The notes beneath the pieces were generated by a model. The model searched no databases. It was not told the origin of the DNA and worked only from the letters and a program-made list of their open reading frames with translations. A program made the translations under genes and the position numbers. Positions 33,401 to 43,648 of a stretch of 43,648 nucleotides of DNA are shown in pieces. The first letter of the stretch is position 1, and every line of letters starts with the position of its first letter. This stretch comes from Chara braunii (lineage: Eukaryota; Streptophyta; Charophyceae; Charales; Characeae), in NCBI GenBank assembly GCA_003427395.1, contig BFEA01000078.1, forward strand, positions 3,514,261-3,557,908. The letters are read 5' to 3'.

Positions 33401-33417
33401 CCCCGGCAACAGCGCCA
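33401..33417 (-). other. Primer-binding site, tRNA-Asp type
   Basis: The minus strand reads TGGCGCTGTTGCCGGGG, two bases inside the LTR. It complements the 3' end of plant tRNA-Asp(GUC) (CCCCGGCAACGGCGCCA) with one mismatch. This primer is used by several plant Ty3/gypsy lineages such as Athila. Confidence 0.8.
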
Positions 33418-35139
33418 CCTGTCGAGCGCATCAGTCCGGCACCGCACGTGGTAGCGCGGGATCCTCTCGGCCGCGTCACGCAGGAGTTGGACCAACCTCG
33501 TCACGAACACATAAGTGGAGCTTCCTTAGGCCGCTCCGACCGAGTGCGCCAGCCATACCTCTCGCGAGCCCCTACGACACGATAGGGCCTACGCGAGGCA
33601 CAACTTACCTCCATCTTACGGGAGTTGTCGCCTCCCTTCGGTGGGCGTATCCCCGCCGAGCTACCAGTCCACAGTACGAAAGCTACTCGATTGCAATCGC
33701 AGAGGTGGACCAACCGAGCGCGTTTCTCATTCGCTGTAGCATAGGGGGTACGAGCGGTAATACGCCTGTCGGGCCCGCATGCGAACCGACATCTTGGCGG
33801 GCTGAAGTCCCAAGTGCGGCTCGACATCGGTCGAGTAGGACGCATCCCACACACCACGCGCACACCACTCTAACAACCACGAGACAACAACACACACTTA
33901 TACACACGGAACGACACAACACAAACAACGCGACAACGCTCCTAGCCCCTTAGTAGTCATCCCATAACTCTCCAATGGGGAAATCGAATAGGCGTCGTTC
34001 GCGAGAATTAATATAAAACCGCACGGACGCAAGGCTAACCCATATTGACTCGCAATGCTAGCCTACACAAGCAGTCGCAATGATGGCGTACTATGTAGTA
34101 CCTATACTTACGCGGTCCTCGTTAATCTCGAGGGTCGCATTTGACACTCAAGTGTCGGCTGACACGCGCCTTGAGGCTTAATCTCTCGACGCTGGACAAC
34201 CGCCAAACGCGGTTGAAGACCACACACCCTCTTCTACACTCTGTGTAGAGCGGGTGGTATATAGGTCCATACCTGTGGTGGCAGTAGTCTCTTGCAGAAT
34301 TGGGGATAAGTCCTACCCCAGGCTTGGACGGAAGTCAAAGGGTTTGACTTTGACGGCTGCCACGGACTACAACGTCCAACTATAAAAATTAACAAGCAAA
34401 ATTATCCAATAAATAAATAAACATTTCACCACTTATCTACCAAATCAGAACTCGAGATAAAATAAAAGAAGGGGAAACATAGACCCATCAGGTATGCAGA
34501 TCGTGCGACACATGGTTGTCATTCTCATTGCCTCCAAAGTATGGCCCATATACCAAGCTTCAATATACTAACCTGCATAAAACACAGGCACACACAATAG
34601 CCACATTGCCATACACCAATGTGGTCAACTTTACTTTTCCCTGTAACTCACACCATGCCTCACACACTCAAGCCCTCGGTCATAGTCAAAATCTCCATAA
34701 AACTCACGAGTTCTTTGTAATGGCCATTTAGAAGAAGTTCGATTTAAACCCTTTAAGAGAATATATTAAATCACAGAGCTAAGGCAATCAAGTGGGGGTA
34801 CAAGCATAAGCAAAGTTGTGTCGTGAGCCGACAAGTCGGCGATCAACCAACCGATCTATTATCAGTGATAACATAAGATGATGTTCGTGAGATCAAGCTG
34901 AAACTAGTTTAAATGTTGAGTTAAATAATGAAGAGGACCTGTAGCACAAGACAGGTCAATGCCCCTAGCTAAAATCATAAGCTCATGGAGAATGAGTTCC
35001 ATATCACAGTCTCACTCAGACTCCTCCTAATTAATTATGTCTAAGTCTACCTCTAAGTCAGCGCCCAAAGAAAGGTAGACTCATGGCATAATCTCCCCTA
35101 TCCAGGGTGGATCGTCATAATTGTCACTTGTCAAAATAT

Positions 35140-35770
35140 AAGCCAACTCCTGTAACCTAAGAAAATTTCGGCAACGCTTCCCGTAGGAAAAGTGTCTTTC
35201 CAGGATTTATATAAGTCCTAATATGAAAACTGAAATAAGATTTAACTCTGGAAAGTCAAATTTTGTCTTTCTCCCAGAATTAGTAGAAATTTGGGCAGCA
35301 CTCCCTTTAGAAATGAAGACTTTTCAAATTTATACTAAGTCAGATTCGAACTCAAAAACAAACCTGAATCCAACTTAGACAAGATTTAACTAACTCCTTA
35401 GTTTTGCAGAAATTTCGGCAGCACTCCCTTTAGAAAACGTGCTATTTCCAAAATTTATACAAGGCCAAGTTCAAAATTTGAAAGTAACTTTGACTTCTCA
35501 AAGTCCAATTTTGTCTAACTCCCTGAATTAGCAAAAATTTGGGCAGCACTCCCTTTAGAAAGGAGACTTTCCAAATTTTTACTAAGTCAGATATACTGAA
35601 AAGATAAGTTGAACTTTGACAAGTCAAAAGTTGACTAACTCCTTGGATTGGTAGAAATTTCGGCAGCGCTTCCCGTAGGAAAAGTAGCTTGCCAAGATTT
35701 ATACAAAGCCAAGTACAAAAAATGATCCTAGAAAATGCAAGAATTGACCTCAGTAAAAAAAACTTAGCTC
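35140..35770 (-). repeat. Five ~123-bp tandem units in the 5' LTR
   Basis: The counterpart of the array at 23340, with cores at 35163, 35287, 35410, 35535 and 35655 and the same spacings (124, 123, 125, 120). The fourth unit forms CTCCCTTT-ag-AAAGGAG. Confidence 0.85.
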
Positions 35771-35998
35771 AGAAAATGCACGAATTGACACTAACTCCTA
35801 TGGCTCTAGCATGTGGCGAGCGACTAAAGCAAGTACCTATCAAAATGAAACTCATGCCAAGTAGTAGCCTCACTCAGTCGTATACGGACCAAACCACAAA
35901 GGTAAGTACTCTCACCCTCCCGAAGTTAACTTAGCAAACAATAGTTCATAACCTCTCAATGATTTAGCCCTTATACTCAGCTTACATAAGGCATTGGG

Positions 35999-36821
35999 AT
36001 TGATCATTCGTCTTAGAAACAATGTCAGCCCTCTGCCTTAGTTATACACGAACAGGTTGCACAACTACTTTTCTCTTCATTGGGCATATGACTAAGTCAT
36101 TCATCTTAAAAACCATGCCTAGTCGCTCTGGACTGTTTAAATAACCAAGTTATATATATCTTTTGGCACCTTAGTCTTCAAAAGGAGGGCGTAGGGCTGG
36201 GCCATTCGTCTTAGAAACAATGCTCAGCCAGCCCAGGTTACCTAAAGTTATAACTCTTGATTATACTCTCTTCGCTTGTGATAAGGTCATAGTCAGGCCA
36301 TTCGTCTAAGAAACAATGCCTTACTAGCCTTGTTCGCATATAGGTACATATATATAACATTATAGAGAATTTTATTCCTTTGTTCTCATTATAGTCCTGT
36401 GGCCTCAGACTTAGACCATTCATCTTAGAAACAATGTCTTGTCCTCTGGCCCGAGCCACCCTCAGAATAAAACAATCAAAAAGAGTTGAGTCATTCATCT
36501 TAGAAACAATGCTCAACCCCTTTTTCTCAGCACACATAAAAAATGCAGAGTATTATTGGTCAAGACCCAAATACTATTCAGAATCATCCAAAATAAACAG
36601 CGACCATACCATTCATCTTGGAAACAATGTAGGACCCTCAAAATCAAGCAAACAATACCCTTCAGAAATAGGTAGTCAGACCATTCATCTTAGAAACAAT
36701 GTCTGACACAATTAAAGAAACAGAGCAACCAAGCCATTCGTCTTGAAAACAATGCTTGGTTCTTCAGAAAACAGAACAAAACACAGCAGTCAGGCCATTC
36801 ATCTTAAAAACAATGCCTGAC
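35999..36821 (-). repeat. Array of ten hairpins with conserved core, 5' LTR
   Basis: Cores start at 36005, 36098, 36203, 36299, 36417, 36492, 36610, 36682, 36735 and 36795, in register with the other LTR. Several stems are more perfect here: GTCAGA/TCTGAC (unit 8), ACCAAG/CTTGGT (unit 9) and GTCAGG/CCTGAC (unit 10). Confidence 0.9.
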
Positions 36822-38567
36822 CCTATAAGACCCGTTCAATCGCAAGCAAGACTGCCTTCCTCCCAACCTTCCCCCTGATGCAATCCCTTGTGAGAGTCTG
36901 CTTTCAGGCAATCAAAAAAATTGAAACTGTCATTTTACGTGCATTTCTTTACTTAGTCTGATTTGTGTCTTGAAAGTCAATTCCAAAGTCAAAGTAGGGT
37001 TGCATGCAATACAGTCAACGAATACACAGGGGGGTGTATAGATAAGGGTTATACTGGGTTTATAAGGGAAGACAATGATTATCTTTCAATTCCCTGCCTC
37101 CTGAACTTCTCCTGAGTTCCGGCAGGGCTCCCGCAATCGGTGGGGCAACCTCCCGCCGAGGCCTTTGCGCGGATTACGGGTTGCAATCCCGCCTGCCGCC
37201 TTCCTCTTAGAACCAGATAGACCAGACTTAGATTAAGAAGGGCAGAAAGAGGGAATTTTTAGACTCTCAGATCCAGAAGGGTGCACTCAGACTCGCACGA
37301 GAGGGCCTTGATACCTTGATACGCCTGAGGGCCCCGCAATGGCCGCAATGGCGGCCAAAACACCCAGCCGCTAGTCAACTGAAGTCAAACCACCAATTAT
37401 CGATTCCCTGACGATCCTCCAGTTCGCCGCAATAACCCCCGCCTTACGAGCTTGATCGTGCCCCCAAGTCCAGCCGCCTTGATCTCAAACGGCACCGTCA
37501 CTTGTCACTAATGCACATCTCCCTCTCGCTATATTAGAATGTTGGTGATGCGTAGCTAACCCTCAACAACCCATGGTCTACTCAGTCAACTATTAGCTAA
37601 CCCGCCAACTGTTGGCTCCCTGGCAGCTCTCCAAATTGCAGCAATGGCCCCCCCCTTGCCAGCTGAACCAACCCCTACTATGCAGTCTAAGACGGCTATT
37701 GGCGCACACCCCCAACCGTGCTCAACAATCAGCCTCGTAGTCATGCGCAAGGCCAGACGCAGTTTGACCTTAGCGCCGTAAGGTTCAACACCCACCAGAC
37801 AAAGCCTACCTTGCAGGCCTAACAGAGCGTTTAGTAGCTCAGCAGGGTGCACTGCGAGCTCGCCGCCAACTCACGATGGAGCACAGTTTACGCTGCAACA
37901 GCCCAACTGTGTATAACCAAGCACAGGAACACAGCGCCCACAAGCAATAGACGCGTAGTGATAGGCGTACGCCTGCAGCGCAGTAACACCTCGGGAAGTA
38001 CCTGCCAATCCACAGCGAACGTTAGCTGGTCCTGCCAGCAGAGGATGACCGCGCGCTACGGCCCCTGAAGCAGCCCGTTGACCGCAACAGCCGCAGCCAA
38101 AACAAAAGCGGGCCCCGGCTATGCAGACCGCCACTAAGCCGGATGTGCACCCGCTCGCAGGTGAGCCTCCAAGCCGGCCACTTACCCCCAAACGCTCCGC
38201 ACGACCGGCTGGCCAACACTTCAGCCAGCAGCGAATTTCCACTCTCCTCCTCAAATACAGATCCCGACGCAGGGGCAGCCCAATAGCAACACTAGCAGCC
38301 ACCGTAACGAAACATCAACCTCAGCGATAAGACCCGGAACCGTGACGAGGATCCCCGCCGTAACACCGACTCTGATCAGCATGCCACCGGTGTCGGCGGT
38401 CTAGAAGTCCAGCCCGGCATCCTGCTCTTAGTGTGAAAGCACCTGCCCACTACCACGGTCAGGTTCTATCACGTGCAGCCCAATACCCCAGGGACAATGT
38501 GGACTAACCGCACCCTTGCTTCAACCCGTTCCTGAGGTAGGTACACTTCGACTCTTTTCCTTTCCTC

Positions 38568-38592
38568 TCTCTCTCTCTCTCTCTCACTCTCT
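38568..38592 (+). repeat. (CT)n tract in 5' LTR
   Basis: A short CT microsatellite, matched by 26820-26847 in the other LTR. Confidence 0.9.
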
Positions 38593-40469
38593 CCTGCTGC
38601 CCTATCTCGATCGGCCGTACAAGCTCGGATGAACCTGCCCCCGAATATGGGTAAGGTTCACTCCATACCTCCGAGCCGACTAACTACTGGCGATATCATT
38701 GAATCTGCTCATCCATAGCCGAACCCGACTCCACGATCCAGTTCGCAACCTCCGAAACCCGTGCTCAACCTCTTCTCCGTCCCGTTTCAATCGAGATCGA
38801 GTATTGCTCTCGGTCCTCCACCCCGCTAGCTTCCTTCCCGCCATGGCCGAGCGCGGTCCCCATTCTTCCTAGCTCCTTGCCTACTACCTTAGGACTATAA
38901 CTGAGTGCATATTCAAAATCGCCCTGTTGCGAAACCCCCATTCCGCCTCCTCCTTCGCCCGCTTTCTGTATCTCCTACCTTCCTTCTCCTTCACCTCCCG
39001 CCACCTCCACGCACGATATTTCCTTCTAATCTCCTACTCTACTGACTATCTCCTCAAACTAACGTCACCACTGAATTCGCCCGGGGCCAAAACCCTCGGA
39101 TCATCTCTTTCCCCTCCCGAATCCGCCTCCAATTAGTTGCTCTTCTACTCCTCTGCTGCGCCCGAAATTCTCCGCCATCACCCTCTTTGCTCCAAATGCA
39201 CCCGGCGCGCCCCCGCGTCCGGGTTCATCCGCATTTTCCCTACTTCGTTGCTACGCCCCCTTCCTCGCCAGTCTCCCCAACGCCCGCTCACTACCGTCTG
39301 CTCTTCCCGACACGGCCTACCTCTCCGCTACCTCAACACCGCTCCTGGCTTCGCCCTCGTCGCCCTACCTCCTAATCAACTAACCCTGTCGCTATAGCGG
39401 AGGTCAGCCGGCCCTCGCTGCGCTCCGGCTCATTTCCCCGCCGTCCCCAGCCCCCTCTCGGATTCACATGTACCTGGCCCGTTCTCGCGCCCAGGTTCAC
39501 CCTTCTTTTATCAGTGCCTTCGAGCACTGCTCCGGCCAATCGCCCGGGCTCCCCACCGCTCTCACTTCTGCTACTAACGCAGCTTCGGTGGCCGTGGCCT
39601 TATTCCAAACACCCTGTCGGCCCAAGCCCGACAGGTGTGCTCGGTCACATTGTCCGCTCCCCTGTGCACGCACCGCGACGAGGCTTCCCGTCCAAGTCCA
39701 TTCACCTGCCTTTGCCCCCTGGCGCAACCCGACTCTCTCTCGGCCGCCTCAACCATCCCACAGCGCCCGTTAACCTGCTGCGGTATCCGGCCGGCCCTGC
39801 TGCCTGTTGCCTCGACTGCACTTCACACCAATGGGCATCCGAGCCGCCCCCCCCTCTTTTCTGTGCTGCGCTGCGCATTGCTGCCCACTCGGCCCCTCCG
39901 CCCCTTCAGCTCTTCAACGGGCAACCCTTAGCCCTGCTTCTCACCGCCAACCGTGGGACCGAGGGTGCGGCCCTTCCATGTGCCCAGGCATGGGCCTAGG
40001 TGGGGCGGCCGGTGGCAGCAACTGTTCAATTGAGAGCTTTGATGTCCGAGGTGGGGCGTAGTCCCGCGGCCTGCTTATGTCCAACCTTTCTACTACGGAC
40101 GGCGGGGAACGAACGGTACCCCCGCGGGAAGGGTACCATAATAATTAGGCTAAAAGGAATGCCGCCGGCACCCCACGCGGAACCCGCAGGCCAGCCTTAG
40201 AAGGCGCGCACTCAAGGTCCTCGACCGCCGTGACGACCATCCATGTCCGGCAATGCCCTTAGGACCGACCGCTGGGGCAAGAACAAATATAAGTAAATAG
40301 ATAGATCAATAGTAAATAATGAAAACCAGGAACGGACATTGTGCACCCCACTAGCCTGTGACGCCGCACATACCCAGGCCACCTATGGTAACGACTCGCC
40401 GTCAATACCCTGCGCCCGCCACAACTCTCCTACCTCTCCATCTCTACCTCCTCCATCTAATCACCCGTA

Positions 40470-40593
40470 CTTCTCCAACAAGCAGGCAAAATATGTAGAC
40501 TTGAGGTATGGCTCTAACTTAAACATCACCGATCTTATCGAGTTAAACTTTGTGGACGACTCAACACTCTTCATCTTTCAGAATGACGCTTAG
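40470..40593 (+). pseudogene. Possible LINE reverse-transcriptase fragment
   Basis: Directly right of the LTR the frame reads YFSNKQAKYVDLRYGSNLN, then ITDLIELNFVDDSTLFIFQ, ending at TAG. FVDDSTLF resembles the F/Y-A-D-D-T-T-L-F catalytic motif of non-LTR retrotransposons. It is only about 40 residues, so chance is possible. Confidence 0.35.
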
Positions 40594-40681
40594 GGAGGGA
40601 AAAGGTTGTTGCTTTTCTATCCCACTCCAATTTCAGAGTTTTTCTCCCTCATAATCATCTCTTTTATTTCCGTTGGAACGA

Positions 40682-41644
40682 GAACATGGTATTCGTGAAA
40701 ACCTAACAAAAAAAATTGTTAGGTTTGCACGGAAATTTTTAAAGATTCTGATAGTACATTTTCCAGGCCTCCTACACGAACAAAATTTTATGTGAAGTAA
40801 ATTAACCACAAAAAAGGAATAGGAAAGTACTTTTTCAGAACCACAGGAAGTGATGAGAAGAGAAGCAAGGTTTTTTACAAAAAATCACTACCTTGCAAAG
40901 CACCGTTTGTTCAGGCACCGAATTATCTCAATTTTTTGTTTATCTCAAAAAATCATGTTTATAGTTCTATAAGGTATGTAGCACGACGAACCTATTCGGG
41001 GGTCTCCTTAACACGCACACATGCTCTCCCGTTCACGAATACATTTGCTTGGATATGTTCTCTCATACATGGACAATTTATTTATTTATTTATTTTTAAA
41101 TAATTTTCTATTTTTTAATTTTAAATTATGGTTGGCTAAGAATTTGAAGATGTCTCCCAGGCAAAAGTTGTTTGAATTCTCCTTTTACATAACATATATT
41201 TTTTGACAAAGGTGTTACAATTATCTTAAAAATGAAGTTATATTAATTTATAGGTCTATAAACTTGATTTCCCCGAATCAAGTTTTTACCAAACTGCACA
41301 AAACGACTTATAGTTCTATAAATAAGAATTCACTGAAAATGTTTTTTTTTAACATCTTTCGAGTTCACCTTGAAGACCTTTAAGATTGTCTTGTTTGAGC
41401 TATGTTTTTTGTGAATCTACTAAGAAGGACTTATAGTCCTATAACATGCTCTTTGCTTGAAAAGATTTTCTTGCACATTTTGAGAACCACTGGACTTTCT
41501 GCCAGTTTTTTTGCCTCCTTTCTCAGGAAACAGTTAAAAACGTTCCTTTTATGTGTCAAAAATGAAAGTTTGACTTTCACTTTTTCATTCTATAAAAAAT
41601 GTAAGGTTTTCTAATTTTGTTAGGTTTTCACAAATACTATGTTC
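40682..41644. mobile_element. 0.96-kb element with 30-bp terminal inverted repeats
   Basis: The left end 40682-40711 (GAACATGGTATTCGTGAAAA then CCTAACAAAA) matches the reverse complement of the right end 41615-41644 at 28 of 30 bases. The left end also folds on itself (AACCTAACAA with TTGTTAGGTT, 40700-40725). The interior is AT-rich, has no recognisable transposase, and holds four TTATAGNNCTATAA palindromes. It looks like a non-autonomous DNA transposon; class unknown and no target duplication was seen. Confidence 0.65.
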
Positions 41645-41819
41645 GAGGTGATTGTCTTTTCTCACGACTAATCAGCAAATTCGTGCTAGTGTGAGTTTGA
41701 CCACATATAAGGAAAAACATCCACATAATATGCACACTAGCTAAGCGCTCGCGGTGCGGGCGGTGCGGGCCATGCCGGACACAAAAGAGCAGAAAGGCTA
41801 GCCAATCATGAATATTGTG

Positions 41820-42790
41820 TCGAAATCTTGCTTCACAACACACAAACCCGCACCAAGGTCACTAAGAAGTACTCATGGATGTTTTTTGTCTACGGCCGCA
41901 AAGATAATGAATGTAGTGGTGCGGGCGGTGTTGGCAATACTCGCACACAAAAAGCTAAAAGGCTAGTCGATCATGTACATTCTATTAAGGTCTTGCTGCA
42001 CAAAACACAAACCCACACTGAGGCCGCTAAGAACGTATGCCCTTAACCAAAACTACCGAAACAGTAAAGAACGTACTCACAGGGGGCGGGGGGGAGGACT
42101 ATCGGACTTGGATCCATATCTTGCTTCATAACACACATACCCTAAGAAGTGCGCGTTAATGTTTTGTTGTTCATATATACTAAGGGATATAAGTTTTTTT
42201 TTTTTTTTTAATTCCAGTCGCGGGGCCCCCCCCCCCCCCCCTTGGATCCACATCATGCTGCACCACACACAAAACTCAAACTGCGGTTGCCAAGAAATGC
42301 GAATGAATTTTTTTTTTTGTTATGAATAGTCGAGAACATTATTATTATTATTTTTTTAACAGGGTAGGCGAGGGGCTTCTCATTGCACTTGGATCCATAT
42401 CTTGCTTCACCACACATCAAACCCGCACCGGGCCGCTGCGCATGAATGTTTTCATTTTAATATATACTCTGGAATATATGTATTTTTTTTTTAAATTCAA
42501 TTAGCGGGCCCAACTTCAGACTTGGATCCACAACATGTTGCATGACACACGAAGCCCAAACTACGGCTGCTAAGAAGTGTGAATGAATAATTTTTTTTTT
42601 CTAATAAATAGTCGAGAATACTATTCTTTGTTTTTAAACAGGGTAGGCGGGGGGCGTTTCGTTGCACTTGGATCCATATCTTGCTTCACCACACACCAAA
42701 CCCGCACCGGGTCGCTAAGAAGTGCGTATGAATGTTTTCATTTTAATATATATTCAGGAAGATATGTATTTTCTTTTTAATTCAAGAAGC
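41820..42790 (+). repeat. Dimeric satellite-like array, ~280-bp higher-order unit
   Basis: Units begin with CTTGGATCCA at 42107, 42241, 42388, 42521 and 42667, spaced 134, 147, 133 and 146. Two types alternate: A (ATATCTTGCTTCAC) and B (A(C/T)CATGCTGCAC or ACATGTTGCATG). The repeat is therefore a dimer of about 280 bases. More diverged monomers extend left to about 41820. The T tracts end some units. No gene. Confidence 0.88.
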
Positions 42791-42892
42791 AGCCCGATGC
42801 GGATTTGGACACACAAGCACATCGTGACCTGCCAGCTGCCTGACGTCGGATACACTTCATAAAGAAGCAGTTCCCCAAAACACTGAGGGACC

Positions 42893-42968
42893 CAGTCGAC
42901 CTTAGTGGTTATCGCAGTTGCGTATCTCAAATGTGTGCGTGGGTTCAAACCCCGATGCTAACCATTGG
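42893..42968 (+). repeat. tRNA-like sequence, probable SINE head
   Basis: A-box-like TTAGTGGTTATCGCAG (42902-42917) and B-box GGGTTCAAACCCC (42941-42953) are spaced as in tRNA genes, with GTGGTTA and TAACCAT able to pair at the ends. The D and anticodon arms do not form, so a functional tRNA is unlikely. Confidence 0.45.
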
Positions 42969-42989
42969 CAGCGAACTTCATAACCTTAA

Positions 42990-43050
42990 TATGTATGTGT
43001 GGTGTGTGGTGTGTGTGTGTGTGTGTATGTGATGTGGTATGTGTGTGTGT

Positions 43051-43101
<51 letters not shown>

Positions 43102-43345
43102 GTGTGGGTGTGTGTGTGTGTGTGAGTGGGTGTGTGCTTAAGTGTGAGTTTGACTAGGTGGGTTGCGTGGGTACTCTTCCTGTGTGAGTGTGAGAGTGTG
43201 TGAGTGTGAGTGTGTGTGAATGTGAGTGTGACTGGGTGCGTTGCGTGGATGCTCTGCCTATGTGGGTGTGATTGTAACTCTGATTGGGTGCGTTGTGTGA
43301 CCTGTGTGAGTGTGAGTGTGAGTGTGACTGGGTGCGTTGCGTGGG
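42990..43345 (+). repeat. (TG)n and GACTGGGTGCGTTGCGTGG minisatellite
   Basis: TG dinucleotides with interruptions run from 42990 to about 43140. Four copies of GACTGGGTGCGTTGCGTGG-like text follow (about 43152, 43228, 43281, 43325) separated by TGTGAG repeats. Confidence 0.9.
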
Positions 43346-43387
43346 TGCTCTGCCTGCGCCACCTCGATGCTTTTTGCCTTGAACGAC

Positions 43388-43648
43388 AAAAAAAAAAAAA
43401 AAAAAAAAAACTGGAAGCGTGGAGCAGGAAAGCAACAGGCATACGAGGAACGACCAACAAAAAAGAAAAACAGAAAGCGGGGAGTGGGAAAGCAACAAGC
43501 ACACAACGAAAACAAAAAAAGAGAGCAAAGCGGGAAGCGCAGAGCGGGAAAGCGCGCGACCAAAACAAAGAAAAACCGCAAACCGGGAGCAGTGGGAGCA
43601 TGACGGACTGCCTGCACTGAAAGCGACCAAACAAAAAAAAAAAAAAAA
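43388..43648 (+). repeat. Poly-A and AG-rich tandem repeat
   Basis: 23 As (43388-43410) are followed by three diverged ~60-base units with GGGGAGTGGGAAAGCAACA-like text (about 43417, 43477, 43533). A second A run reaches the end of the window. No gene. Confidence 0.75.

Larger units (their letters stand above)
21621..40421 (-). mobile_element. Large non-autonomous LTR retrotransposon (LARD-like), 18.8 kb
   Basis: Two long direct repeats, 21621-27576 and 33420-40421, are about 94% alike in the parts I compared. They start TG (TA in the left copy) and end CA. Next to the right copy is a tRNA-Asp-type primer-binding site (33401-33417) pointing left, and next to the left copy a purine-rich minus-strand tract. 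This fixes the element as minus-strand with the right copy as 5' LTR. The 5.8-kb interior has a broken gag and no recognisable pol. That is the layout of a large retrotransposon derivative depending on enzymes from elsewhere. No 5-bp target duplication was seen. Confidence 0.85.
33420..40421 (-). repeat. 5' LTR of the large element (7002 bp)
   Basis: It runs from TGTCGAGCG, two bases from the primer-binding site, to CCCGCCA. At about 7 kb it is longer than nearly all LTRs I know. It carries the same arrays as the left copy plus the 1.1-kb C-rich segment 38731-39843. Open frames in it have no recognisable product and do not start with ATG at matching places. Confidence 0.85.

Noticed and set aside
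42893-42968. Functional tRNA gene
   Set aside because: B box and ends pair, but no D or anticodon arm forms and length is short.
43154-43634. His/Thr-rich frame over the TG repeats
   Set aside because: Product of the dinucleotide repeat; no domain.

Overview
The window is repeat-dominated eukaryotic nuclear DNA, most likely from a streptophyte alga such as a Chara-like charophyte. This is inference. It rests on a chromodomain-carrying Ty3/gypsy element, plant-type tRNA-Met and tRNA-Asp primer-binding sites, AAACCCT-type telomere-like repeats, and nuclear copies of mitochondrial DNA in which rpl16 is followed by rpl14. From memory, rpl14 is retained in charophyte mitochondrial genomes and missing from land-plant ones. 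Assembly Ns, long microsatellites and several decayed transposons fit a large genome. There are no operons, CRISPR arrays or other bacterial features.

Layout: (1) 1-9248, minus strand: a decayed Ty3/gypsy chromovirus with gag, protease, RT, RNase H, integrase and chromodomain. It is followed by a coding-like tail that runs off the left edge. A primer-binding site and the start of an LTR lie at 9236-9250. (2) 9.25-17 kb: LTR remains, GA/CT tracts, a mitochondrial insertion (rpl16-rpl14, 10823-11216), nested minisatellites (13.4-14.15 kb and 15.8-16.3 kb) and a 486-base N gap. (3) 17262-17891, minus: the only convincing intact host gene, a secreted DUF4360-type protein of 209 residues. (4) 18.3-21.6 kb: small repeats, including a 50-bp inverted-repeat foldback, a mitochondrial tRNA-Pro copy that lost its D arm, and a tRNA-derived SINE. 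(5) 21621-40421, minus: one large LTR retrotransposon derivative. Its LTRs are unusually long (about 7.0 kb on the right; about 6.0 kb on the left because of a 1.1-kb deletion). Between them are a tRNA-Asp-type primer-binding site, a broken gag with a CCHC knuckle, and no recognisable protease, RT or integrase. (6) 40.4-43.6 kb: a possible LINE fragment, a 0.96-kb element with 30-bp terminal inverted repeats, a roughly 280-bp dimeric satellite, a tRNA-like sequence and TG-rich repeats.

The most interesting signal is inside the giant LTRs. Each carries ten irregularly spaced copies of a 20-nt core (CATTCATCTTAGAAACAATG) flanked by short arms whose sequence differs from unit to unit but which in most units remain complementary to each other. 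That is the signature of hairpins kept for structure rather than sequence. Just beside it, each LTR has five ~123-bp tandem units that also carry small hairpins. A related core occurs in the leader of the unrelated chromovirus at the left of the window.

The genes do not form a pathway. The coding content is transposon remains plus a single secreted protein gene. All coordinates, alignments and identities were read by eye.
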